DNA from: Phycisphaerales bacterium
Lineage (GTDB): Bacteria; Planctomycetota; Phycisphaerae; Tepidisphaerales; Tepidisphaeraceae
Direction of reading: 5' to 3'
DNA: 6,130 nucleotides
Assembly: GCA_003153655.1 (NCBI GenBank)
Contig: PMAK01000086.1
Span: 34,358-40,487, forward strand
Shown here: positions 1 to 5,700 of the stretch, one piece after another
How positions within the stretch are numbered: position 1 is the first letter of the stretch
How the letters are laid out: each line of letters begins with the position of its first letter
Program-made: the position numbers and the translations under genes
Notes under the pieces: generated by a model
Told to the model about the DNA's origin: nothing
The model's database searches: none
The model's input: only the letters and a program-made list of their open reading frames with translations

Positions 1-382
1 CCCGCCGAACCTTCGCCTTCCGCGCCGCCTCCAATACATTCAATGTCCCCGTCGAATTCACCAATTGAAACCGAACCGGCTCTTCCATGCTCTGCGGCAC
101 GGAACCCAATGCCGCCTGATGAAATACAAGCTCTCGCCCGGCGGAACATTTTTGCAAAACCGATTCATTGAGGATCGATCCAAGGACAAATTCAACGCCT
201 TTCGGCAGTGATTTGCCATCGCCTCCCGCGGATAGATCATCCAGGACGGTGATCTTCGCCCCCAGCTCATTCAAAGCTGCCACCAGGTGTGACCCGATGA
301 ATCCGGCCCCGCCGGTGACGAGCACAGATCGCCCGTCGAATGCCGAGCCATGCAGACGCCGCCAATTGGTGATTTGTGCCAT
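1..382 (-). CDS. NAD-dependent epimerase/dehydratase, N-terminal part (runs off left edge)
   Basis: This is an extended short-chain dehydrogenase of the nucleotide-sugar epimerase type (UDP-glucose or UDP-GlcNAc 4-epimerase-like), a cytoplasmic enzyme that would modify sugars for surface polysaccharides. The first 127 codons are visible, starting at ATG 382-380, and the rest lies beyond position 1. The Rossmann nucleotide-binding motif VTGGAGFIGSH is at residues 22-32. An acidic pair ending the second strand (VLDDLS, 46-51) would bind the NAD ribose. HQAALGSVPQSMEEP at about 88-102 and NSTGTLNVLEAAR at about 109-121 match conserved segments of the GalE/WbpP group. The catalytic YxxxK motif is past the edge, so neither activity nor substrate can be judged. 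About ten residues precede the first strand, which is common in the WbpP subgroup. There is no clear ribosome binding site before the ATG. The gene is divergent from the HAD gene. Confidence 0.9.
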   Translation of the reverse strand, partial: MAQITNWRRLHGSAFDGRSVLVTGGAGFIGSHLVAALNELGAKITVLDDLSAGGDGKSLPKGVEFVLGSILNESVLQKCSAGRELVFHQAALGSVPQSMEEPVRFQLVNSTGTLNVLEAARKAKVRR

Positions 383-461
383 TTGAGTGGATCAAAAGTA
401 TAGATGGAACCGTTGCGGCAGGGTAGTAGATCAGTTTGAATGCTCCGCAAATAACTGCTGC
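383..461. promoter_or_regulatory. Divergent intergenic region with weak candidate -10 boxes
   Basis: This 79-bp gap separates the divergent starts of the epimerase and HAD genes, so it should hold promoters for both. On the minus strand TATACT (402-397) is a plausible -10 box. It would start transcription about 8 nt before the epimerase ATG, giving an almost leaderless message. On the plus strand TATAGA (399-404) overlaps it and would give the HAD gene a leader of about 50 nt. I see no convincing -35 hexamer for either. Both assignments are inferences from short matches. Confidence 0.3.
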
Positions 462-1061
462 ATGAACAATGCCCTCAAAATTTTGCCGCGTGCGGTCCTC
501 TTCGACATGGACGGCACCCTCACCGAGCCGATGCTCGATTTCCCGCGCATTAAAGCCGAGATGGGAATCGGACCCGGGCCGATTCTGGAATCGTTGGCTG
601 CTCTGGACGAATCGCGACGATTTCTCGCGGAAGCTGTCCTAGTGCGACACGAAAAAGTCGCCGCCGAACAATCACAATTGAATAGTGGCTGCCGCGAGCT
701 ATTGGCGTTGCTAAAATCCATGCGGATTTCCATGGCCCTGATTACTAGAAACAGTCGTCTCAGCGTTGCCACCGTCATCGCGCGCCACAAGTTGGATTTC
801 GAGACCGTGATCACGCGCGAGGACGGCCCGTTCAAGCCCGATCCATTCGCTCTTTTCCTCGCTTGCAAACGACTGGGCATACAGCCCGAAGAAGTTTGGA
901 TGGTCGGCGATGGACAATATGATGTGGAAGCCGCCCTTGCAGCGGATATCCGCCCTGTGTGGATCAGCCACGGCAAACCCCGGCATTTTGCCGTCGAGCC
1001 ATGGCTTACCGTCGCTAGTCTGCTGGAACTTACTGATCTGCTGCAATCGCGAAATTTCTGA
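462..1061 (+). CDS. HAD-superfamily hydrolase, subfamily IA, phosphoglycolate phosphatase-like
   Basis: This is a 199-residue cytoplasmic phosphatase of the haloacid dehalogenase superfamily. All four catalytic motifs are present. Motif I is DMDGTLT (15-21), with the nucleophile D15 and general acid/base D17. Motif II is the threonine in ALITRN (T95). Motif III is the lysine in GPFKPDP (K125). Motif IV is VGDGQYD (D150, D154) for magnesium binding. A helical C1 cap lies between motifs I and II at about residues 22-85; it is short, and the whole protein is smaller than typical Gph (about 220-250). The 'LDFxxIK' and 'LITRN' signatures recall an uncharacterised HAD subgroup also known from plants, so the substrate is open. 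I chose ATG 462 because motif I then falls at residue 15. A GTG at 387 stays in frame but adds 25 unremarkable residues and reaches into the divergent promoter region. Neither start has a good Shine-Dalgarno sequence. The next gene follows after 11 nt. Confidence 0.9.
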   Translation: MNNALKILPRAVLFDMDGTLTEPMLDFPRIKAEMGIGPGPILESLAALDESRRFLAEAVLVRHEKVAAEQSQLNSGCRELLALLKSMRISMALITRNSRLSVATVIARHKLDFETVITREDGPFKPDPFALFLACKRLGIQPEEVWMVGDGQYDVEAALAADIRPVWISHGKPRHFAVEPWLTVASLLELTDLLQSRNF

Positions 1062-1063
1062 AC

Positions 1064-1068
1064 AGGAG
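1064..1068 (+). promoter_or_regulatory. Ribosome binding site of the LolA-like gene
   Basis: AGGAG lies 4 nt before ATG 1073, in the 11-nt gap after the HAD stop codon. It is the clearest Shine-Dalgarno sequence in the window and fixes the start of the downstream gene. Confidence 0.7.
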
Positions 1069-1072
1069 CAAT

Positions 1073-1831
1073 ATGCCAAAATGGCTCGTTGGTTTGGGTT
1101 TGATCCTGCAACTGGCGGCCGCCTCTACTCAGCCGGTAGCTCTCACCGCGAATTCCTCGGTCAATGAAATCCTCGATGCCTTGGACGCGCGCGGACGAAG
1201 CCTTCAGGATTTCTCCGCCGCGGTAAGATTGACCGACAGCGACAACAGTACCGGCGATTCCACGGTCAACATCGGCTCGGTCATTCTCCAGCGCAAGGGC
1301 GAAGACGACGCCAGAATCCGCGTGGCTTTCACCCAAAAGCAACTCGGCAATAAAATATTCACCGTCGATCATCAGTACACCCTCGATAACGGCCTGCTCG
1401 TCGAGCGCGATTACCAATCCAAACACGAAACCCGCCAACAAATCCTGAAGCCCGGCCAAAAACTCGATCTCTTCAAGCTCGGCCAGGGTCCGTTCCCGCT
1501 TCCGCTCGGTCAAAAAAAGGAGGATGTTCTGCAACTCTTCAGCGTGCAGAAAATCGATCCGGCCAAAGATGATCCGCCGGCGACAGTCCATCTTCAACTG
1601 ACTCCCAAGCCAGGTACGCAATTCGCCAAACAATTCAAAGCCATCGACGTCTGGGTTGAAACCGCGAGCGACATGCCGCGAAGAATTCAAACCGAAGATG
1701 TTGCGGAAGTCACCACAAAAACGACGGATCTGACGAACATAAAGATCAACAGCGGGGCATCGGACAAAGATTTCGCGGAGCCGTCGCTTCCGGATGGCTG
1801 GGATGTGGTTGAAGGACCGTATGCACAATGA
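1073..1831 (+). CDS. Secreted LolA-like protein (outer-membrane lipoprotein carrier fold)
   Basis: This is a 252-residue exported protein. Residues 1-19 form a signal peptide: MPKW, then a hydrophobic core (LVGLGLILQLAAA); cleavage is likely near residues 18-26. There is no lipobox cysteine, so it should be soluble in the periplasm. The mature part opens with an amphipathic helix (SSVNEILDALDARGRSLQDF, 28-47). Alternating polar and hydrophobic strands follow (VILQRKG, RIRVAFT, KIFTVDHQYTLDNGLLVERD), ending in paired strands around VHLQLTPKP and AIDVWVETASDMPRRIQTED. That helix-plus-curved-sheet order, with the 'MPRRIQ' strand, matches the LolA/LolB-like superfamily that binds acyl chains of lipoproteins. 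Planctomycetes encode many such proteins and few have a proven role, so LolA function is not claimed. The gene is probably cotranscribed with the HAD gene (11-nt gap, good ribosome binding site). It converges on the ConA-like gene across 34 bp with no obvious terminator. Confidence 0.75.
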   Translation: MPKWLVGLGLILQLAAASTQPVALTANSSVNEILDALDARGRSLQDFSAAVRLTDSDNSTGDSTVNIGSVILQRKGEDDARIRVAFTQKQLGNKIFTVDHQYTLDNGLLVERDYQSKHETRQQILKPGQKLDLFKLGQGPFPLPLGQKKEDVLQLFSVQKIDPAKDDPPATVHLQLTPKPGTQFAKQFKAIDVWVETASDMPRRIQTEDVAEVTTKTTDLTNIKINSGASDKDFAEPSLPDGWDVVEGPYAQ

Positions 1832-1865
1832 CGAGCGTTCCAGCGTGCGTGAGAACATTCTTGGC

Positions 1866-2633
1866 CTAATTTCTTACCCACCAAACATTGCAACTCGTGA
1901 ACTCAATCCGGCTCGCTTCATCCGGCCCTGCCGACGCCGACAGCGAAATGGTCGCCGGCAAAATATGTTGTTGGAGGTGAACGGGTTCACAGACCGACAC
2001 ACCGTTGACGAACACTTCCAAATCCTGTCCCCGCAGAACGACCAGCAGCCGATTGAACTCCGCTCCCAATTTGATCGCCGGATGCGCGAATGGCTCGATA
2101 TGAATTTCGGAAAATTTCGCATCGGCTACGATGCTTCGGTCGATCTCCAGAGTCCCGTCCGCGTGAAAAACAACGCGAATTCCCTGGTGCGGTGTCCCCA
2201 GATTACTCAGGTATAGCGACCATGTCGCTTGTTCGCCGGATGCGATGCGCCCGACCACTTCACATGCGAAGTTTGCGTTCAGATGCGGCCATGGCCGGTG
2301 CCAATACCAGAATGTTCCCGGCGATGATTCAAAAAAATAGAACCCCGCTTTGGAGGCGATCTTTCCGTTTGGCTTGTCCATGATGACGGCGTCACGCCCG
2401 AAATCCGCGCTGGTGAACCGCGGCGTCATCTTTGAAAAGTCCGGCATCACCCAAGTTTCCGGCTGAGTCGCCGGTCCCGCCGCCGAAGTTGAGGACGTGG
2501 CCGCCACCACGGCCGCCGAATCCGCTGATTCCCCTGACCACACATAAGATTTAATGACGACAACTGCGGCCCCCGCCGTGATCAACAAGAGGACGACCGC
2601 CGCCAGCAGTCCCAATGTTCGTTTGTCGGCCAT
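1866..2633 (-). CDS. Membrane-anchored protein with ConA/LamG-like C-terminal domain, function unknown
   Basis: From ATG 2633 the product has 255 residues. A short basic start (MADKR) is followed by one strongly hydrophobic segment (about 7-28), which is probably a signal anchor. Next comes a linker rich in Ala, Ser and Thr with 'PATQP' (about 33-58), then a beta-rich region facing the periplasm (about 60-255). The stretch RLLVVLRGQDLEVFVNGVSV (186-205) is the strand-turn-strand with 'VNG' seen in ConA-like jelly rolls such as LamG and DUF1080 domains. I recognise no catalytic motif, so carbohydrate binding is only a suggestion. An in-frame GTG at 2657-2655 overlaps the Nif3 stop (GTGA) and would add eight residues. 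I prefer the ATG because AGAGG lies 10 nt before it and the added residues look arbitrary. It is the last gene of the minus-strand cluster. Confidence 0.7.
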   Translation of the reverse strand: MADKRTLGLLAAVVLLLITAGAAVVVIKSYVWSGESADSAAVVAATSSTSAAGPATQPETWVMPDFSKMTPRFTSADFGRDAVIMDKPNGKIASKAGFYFFESSPGTFWYWHRPWPHLNANFACEVVGRIASGEQATWSLYLSNLGTPHQGIRVVFHADGTLEIDRSIVADAKFSEIHIEPFAHPAIKLGAEFNRLLVVLRGQDLEVFVNGVSVCEPVHLQQHILPATISLSASAGPDEASRIEFTSCNVWWVRN

Positions 2634-2653
2634 CGTCAATCGACCTCTCGCCG

Positions 2654-3745
2654 TCACCTCACCGAAAACGGATCCCGATCCATCTCCGCAATCCCAATCG
2701 GCGGCATTCCTGCCATCTCCTCCATCCGCTTCTTGACGCGCTTCAGGACCGCCCGCTCGCTATTGGAATGCAGCGTGCACACAACCGTCATTCCGTTAGC
2801 TGCCGCTTTTACCGCGTCGTGATGCCGGATTTCGCCGGTTAGATAAAGTTCCGCACCGGATTTCAACGCATCATCCAATAGATCTCCGCACGATCCGGCG
2901 CAAACCGCCGCGCGCGTGATGGTTCCTTCCGCCGGTCCGGCGATTAGCAGATGATCGATCTCGAGTTCTCGCTTTATCCGAGCGAAAACTTCAGCCCGCG
3001 CAGTCGGTGGCAGCGACCCAATACGTCCCATTCCCTTCGGCTTCGCATCCGCCGCCGCCAGAATGTTCAAATCAAATGCCGGCTCTTCATAAGGATGACT
3101 CTGGCGAAGTGCCTTAAGCACGGCATTCACGCCAGCAATCGGTACGAGCGTCTCCAGCCGAATTTCCTGCACTTCTTCCAATTTGCCTGCCTGACCGACC
3201 GTTGGATGTGCGTCCTTTTCCCCAAAGAATGTTCCGGTTCCCGCCGATCGGAAACTGCACGATGAATATTCCCCGATAATTCCCGCCCCGGCTTCAAACA
3301 GCGCTCGGCTCACACGCTCCACCGCTTCCACCGGAACAAACACCACCAATTTATATTGCGACGGCTTTAGTTCTGGGGTTCGTAGGGCCTGCCGATCCGT
3401 TAAGCCCAACACATCCGCGAGCATGTCGTTCGTTCCGCCTTCGGCCACATCCAGGGCCGAGTGCGGCGAGTAAATCGCCACGCCATGGCGAATCGCGTCA
3501 AAGACCAGATTTCCCGCAACCACCCGCTTCAGCGGATGAAAGATCGGCGGATGGTAAGCGATCACCAAATCGCATTTCTTATTGCGAGCCTCTTCCGCCA
3601 CCGCTTGCGTGTAGTCAATCGTGAGCAGGATTCCGGAGATATTCTGCGACGGATCGCCTGTCAGCAGGCCGACGTTGTCCCACGATTCCGCCAATGACGA
3701 TGGGGCGATTTGTTCAATGACGGTAGTAATCTTTGCAAGCAGCAT
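2654..3745 (-). CDS. Nif3-like dinuclear metal centre protein (DUF34/YbgI/YqfO family)
   Basis: This is a 363-residue cytoplasmic protein of the Nif3/DUF34 family, toroidal hexamers that hold two metal ions per subunit. The family's biochemical role is unsettled; databases often label it GTP cyclohydrolase 1 type 2, without general proof. The N-terminal half carries AESWDNVGLLTGDP (19-32), the metal motif YHPPIFH (64-70) and SPHSALD (93-99, with D99). A PII/CutA-like inserted domain spans about 130-230: YKLVVFVPVE, the GTG(T)FFG turn near 169-175 and HPYEEPAFD at 217-225. This gives the long YqfO-type architecture; E. coli YbgI lacks the insert and is about 250 residues. The C-terminal half carries LTGEIRHHD (302-310) and LHSNSER, with putative ligands H326 and E330. 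Y64 replaces the first histidine of the bacterial HHP motif, as in eukaryotic NIF3L1. The start lies 7 nt after the toxin stop codon with no Shine-Dalgarno, so coupling or reinitiation is likely. Confidence 0.93.
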   Translation of the reverse strand: MLLAKITTVIEQIAPSSLAESWDNVGLLTGDPSQNISGILLTIDYTQAVAEEARNKKCDLVIAYHPPIFHPLKRVVAGNLVFDAIRHGVAIYSPHSALDVAEGGTNDMLADVLGLTDRQALRTPELKPSQYKLVVFVPVEAVERVSRALFEAGAGIIGEYSSCSFRSAGTGTFFGEKDAHPTVGQAGKLEEVQEIRLETLVPIAGVNAVLKALRQSHPYEEPAFDLNILAAADAKPKGMGRIGSLPPTARAEVFARIKRELEIDHLLIAGPAEGTITRAAVCAGSCGDLLDDALKSGAELYLTGEIRHHDAVKAAANGMTVVCTLHSNSERAVLKRVKKRMEEMAGMPPIGIAEMDRDPFSVR

Positions 3746-3752
3746 GATGATC

Positions 3753-4121
3753 TTAGAGGGGTAAGATTCGCACGCGGAAATAGGTCATATCGATGACAAT
3801 CAACGCGCCCGCTTCAAGATCCGTCTCATATCGACGAATCGTTGTCACGATCCGTTCTTCAAGGTGCAATGGGAGTACATCTCCCGTACGTATCTGTAAT
3901 ACACTTGGTCCCGTGCCATGGGTCAAAGCCAGAACCGTTCCAAAATCCAGGTCGTGAGTAAGGACAACACATTGGTTAGCAATCGCCCATTCCATGATCT
4001 TTCGGTCCGCTGCGCCGGGCTCCCCAACTGCTGACCAATGAACTGCTGAGACTCCGTTCCGTGCCAGGACGCCCACCCAATCCGGCGAAAGATTCATATC
4101 AACCAGAATCTTGACGCTCAT
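3753..4121 (-). CDS. DUF5615 PIN-like protein, probable toxin of a toxin-antitoxin pair
   Basis: This is a 122-residue protein of the DUF5615 (Mut7-C/PIN-like) family, which pairs with DUF433 proteins in VapBC-like modules. Toxins of this kind are expected to be Mg-dependent RNases; that is family knowledge, not shown here. Expected acidic positions are present: D8 in KILVDMNLSP (4-13), D39 in GAADRKIMEWA, and D57/D59 in VVLTHDLDFG (52-61). The tail (GALIVIDMTYFRVRILPL) is the final strand pair usual in the family. I chose ATG 4121 because the family core begins two residues later and the start overlaps the antitoxin stop as ATGA. A reading from 4151 would add ten basic residues (MARRRTRSSR) encoded within the antitoxin gene. 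All core residues look intact, so the gene is probably functional. Nif3 follows 7 nt later. Confidence 0.88.
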   Translation of the reverse strand: MSVKILVDMNLSPDWVGVLARNGVSAVHWSAVGEPGAADRKIMEWAIANQCVVLTHDLDFGTVLALTHGTGPSVLQIRTGDVLPLHLEERIVTTIRRYETDLEAGALIVIDMTYFRVRILPL

Positions 4122-4339
4122 GCGGGAACTTCGCGTTCTTCGACGCGCCACGCGGCGTATGAAAGAGCCTCGTCAATGTCTCCCGGTTCCAGATATGGAT
4201 ATGCCTTGAGGATTTCATCGCGCGTGCGACCAGCGGCGAGCAAGCCCAGAATCATTCCCACAGTGACGCGCAACCCGCGAATGCACGCCTTGCCTCCCAT
4301 AACGGCCGGATCAAATGTGATACGCGTGAATTGAGTCAT
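4118..4339 (-). CDS. DUF433 family protein, probable antitoxin
   Basis: This is a 73-residue protein of the DUF433 family: small helix-turn-helix-type proteins found upstream of DUF5615 PIN-like toxins and regarded as their antitoxins. The signature is complete. It runs RITFDPAVMGGKACIRGLRVTV (6-27, containing the invariant MGGK.CIRG core at 14-22), then ILGLLAAGRTRDEILKAYPYLEPGDIDEALSYAAW (30-64). The winged-helix-like fold suggests it also binds DNA and represses its own promoter. Its stop codon overlaps the toxin start by 4 bp (ATGA), the usual arrangement for stoichiometric coupling. Start ATG 4339-4337 has only a weak TAGG upstream. A consensus -10 box and a double inverted repeat lie in the 75 bp before it. 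The 'CIRG' cysteine is common in the family. Confidence 0.9.
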   Translation of the reverse strand: MTQFTRITFDPAVMGGKACIRGLRVTVGMILGLLAAGRTRDEILKAYPYLEPGDIDEALSYAAWRVEEREVPA

Positions 4340-4360
4340 GGCCTATGCTCGCAACGATCT

Positions 4361-4390
4361 TGACCAAGGTACATTTACGGTAAATGGTCA
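4361..4390. repeat. Nested inverted repeats, candidate operator of the toxin-antitoxin pair
   Basis: Two inverted repeats sit together 22-51 bp before the antitoxin ATG. The inner one is CATTTAC-G-GTAAATG (4372-4386), a perfect 7-bp palindrome with a single central base. The outer arms are TGACCA (4361-4366) and TGGTCA (4385-4390), whose right arm shares two bases with the inner repeat. The site begins at about +1 of the transcript predicted from the -10 box at 4402-4397. It is therefore well placed for autorepression by the DUF433 protein, alone or with the toxin. The repeat is seen in the sequence; operator function is inferred. Confidence 0.5.
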
Positions 4391-4396
4391 GGCGCA

Positions 4397-4402
4397 ATTA
4401 TA
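4397..4402 (-). promoter_or_regulatory. Candidate -10 box for the antitoxin-toxin-Nif3 cluster
   Basis: TATAAT reads on the minus strand at 4402-4397, a perfect consensus -10, about 58 bp before the antitoxin ATG and 12 bp after the pabB stop codon. Transcription would begin near 4390, at the edge of the inverted repeat. No good -35 hexamer exists at 16-18 bp; the region there is the 3' end of pabB. The call rests on the -10 match and its position. Confidence 0.45.
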
Positions 4403-4414
4403 CCCGACTTCCAT

Positions 4415-5629
4415 TTAAAGCTCACCCAATATCTTTTCCACGTCCGCCGTCTCGATTCCCGCTGCCTGAAACATTGCTCCTGCTTTTACAAGCGTTTCTT
4501 CATATTCCGCCGCGGGATTGGAATCGGCCACGATTCCTCCGCCAACCGAAATGTGAATCCGGCCACTCTTGGCGATCATCGTCCGGATTGCGACGCTGAA
4601 TTCCATATTCCCTTCCACATCGAGATATCCGATAGAGCCGCAGTACGGCCCGCGCCGGACCGGCTCCAATTCATCAATAATCTCCATCGCCCGAATCTTT
4701 GGCGCGCCCGTAACGCTGCCGCCGGGAAACATGGCCCGCAGCAGATCTACGAAGCCGATGTCATCGCGTAAGTTTCCTTCGATCGTTGCCACGCCGTGAT
4801 AGACAGTCGGATGAGCCTCGATTGCTCGCGGCTCGGAAACGCGGACGCTTCCAACCTGGCAAATCCGTCCCAGATCGTTTCGCTCGAGGTCCACGATCAT
4901 GTTCAGTTCCGCCTGATCCTTGGCCGAATCCCGCAGTTCCGATTCCATGCCCGGCTTCATCGGCCGTGTTCCCTTGATCGGACGTGTGATGATCTTCCGG
5001 TCGGGCGTTACGCGGAAGAACAGCTCGGGAGAATTCGAGACGATCGCAAAGTCTTCATACCCAAGATAAGCGCCATATGGCGATGGCGATTCCCGCACGA
5101 GCCGCTGGTAAATCTCCGCCGGATGGAGTGAAAGTCCGGCGGTGAACCGCTGCGATAGGTTCACCTGAAAGACATCGCCAGCGGAAATATATTCCATTAC
5201 CTTTGCGACAGCCGTCTCATATTCCGCTCGCGTGAAGTCTGAGGCTAACGCTGCGGCGCTGATTCCATAATCCGGCTCAGCGCCGGCCGGGCGATCGCCG
5301 ATAGGGCGGCAATAGGTGAAGACGAACAGTGGCAAACCCAAGTCGTTCGTTGCGTGCGAAGGCAGCGTCTCGAACAGGCGTCCGAGATCGTAGCTCAGAT
5401 AGCCGATCCATCGACCTTCACCGGGCCAGAACGTTTGCGACATCCATCGCAACGCTTCGAGCGGATCGCTCCATTGCCGAATGAGGCTTGCGCCTGCGTG
5501 CGCTGTGGTGTGCAGCGGCGCCGCGTCGCAGCGGATTGTGCAGACGGGTTGCAAGAATCCCGTTATCCAGCGATTGCGCGAATCAGCCGCATCGGGCGTG
5601 GAAGAAAGATTGATGCGTGAATTTGGCAA
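4415..5629 (-). CDS. pabB: Aminodeoxychorismate synthase component I
   Basis: This is a chorismate-binding enzyme of the folate (p-aminobenzoate) branch. With the glutaminase PabA it converts chorismate to 4-amino-4-deoxychorismate in the cytoplasm. PIKGT (217-221, K219) marks PabB; anthranilate synthase TrpE has alanine in place of the lysine. The C-terminal catalytic domain is complete: GDVFQVNLSQRF (151-162), NSPELFFR (199-206), DLERNDLGR (247-255), MFPGGSVTGAPK (300-311), GSIGYL (331-336) and GGGIVADSNPAAEYEET (373-389). At 404 residues it is shorter than E. coli PabB (about 450), and the loss is at the N-terminus: the conserved GYLSYDLGRLFE is at 76-87 instead of about 100. The start is TTG 5629; no in-frame ATG occurs before residue 63, and another TTG is at codon 26. 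No pabA or pabC is adjacent, so the glutaminase is presumably shared or distant. Confidence 0.9.
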   Translation of the reverse strand: MPNSRINLSSTPDAADSRNRWITGFLQPVCTIRCDAAPLHTTAHAGASLIRQWSDPLEALRWMSQTFWPGEGRWIGYLSYDLGRLFETLPSHATNDLGLPLFVFTYCRPIGDRPAGAEPDYGISAAALASDFTRAEYETAVAKVMEYISAGDVFQVNLSQRFTAGLSLHPAEIYQRLVRESPSPYGAYLGYEDFAIVSNSPELFFRVTPDRKIITRPIKGTRPMKPGMESELRDSAKDQAELNMIVDLERNDLGRICQVGSVRVSEPRAIEAHPTVYHGVATIEGNLRDDIGFVDLLRAMFPGGSVTGAPKIRAMEIIDELEPVRRGPYCGSIGYLDVEGNMEFSVAIRTMIAKSGRIHISVGGGIVADSNPAAEYEETLVKAGAMFQAAGIETADVEKILGEL

Positions 5630-5644
5630 GAGCGAAAATTGTAA

Positions 5645-5681
5645 ATAGAAAAAGCCCCGGATGCATAAACATCCGGGGCTT
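5645..5681 (-). terminator. Rho-independent terminator of the glutamine synthetase gene
   Basis: A perfect 12-bp stem, AAGCCCCGGATG (5652-5663) with CATCCGGGGCTT (5670-5681), encloses a 6-nt loop. On the minus strand it is followed by TTTTTCTATTT. It lies 19 nt after the glutamine synthetase stop codon. The plus-strand side has no T run, so it acts in one direction only. Confidence 0.9.
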
Positions 5682-5700
5682 AAATCCGTGATTTAGCCGT

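Noticed and set aside
387..461. N-terminal extension of the HAD protein from GTG 387
   Set aside because: The 25 added residues have no family resemblance, no ribosome binding site precedes the GTG, and the region must hold the divergent promoters.
1834..1855. Possible hairpin GTTC...GAAC between the convergent genes
   Set aside because: Only four base pairs around a 12-nt loop, with no T run on either strand.
431..1858. A 475-codon open reading frame on the minus strand, antisense to both the HAD and LolA-like genes
   Set aside because: It covers two convincingly identified plus-strand genes, its translation shows no recognisable domain and is rich in Arg, Ser and Ile as expected of a shadow frame, and its length follows from the codon composition of the real genes.
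4122..4151. Longer toxin start at 4151 adding ten residues (MARRRTRSSR)
   Set aside because: The added residues lie inside the antitoxin gene and do not fit the family, which begins at the KILVDMN strand. The ATGA overlap at 4121-4118 is the usual coupled arrangement.
4415..5629. Anthranilate synthase component I (TrpE) as an alternative for the chorismate-binding gene
   Set aside because: The active-site motif is PIKGT with lysine, which is diagnostic of PabB; TrpE has alanine there. No trp genes are nearby.
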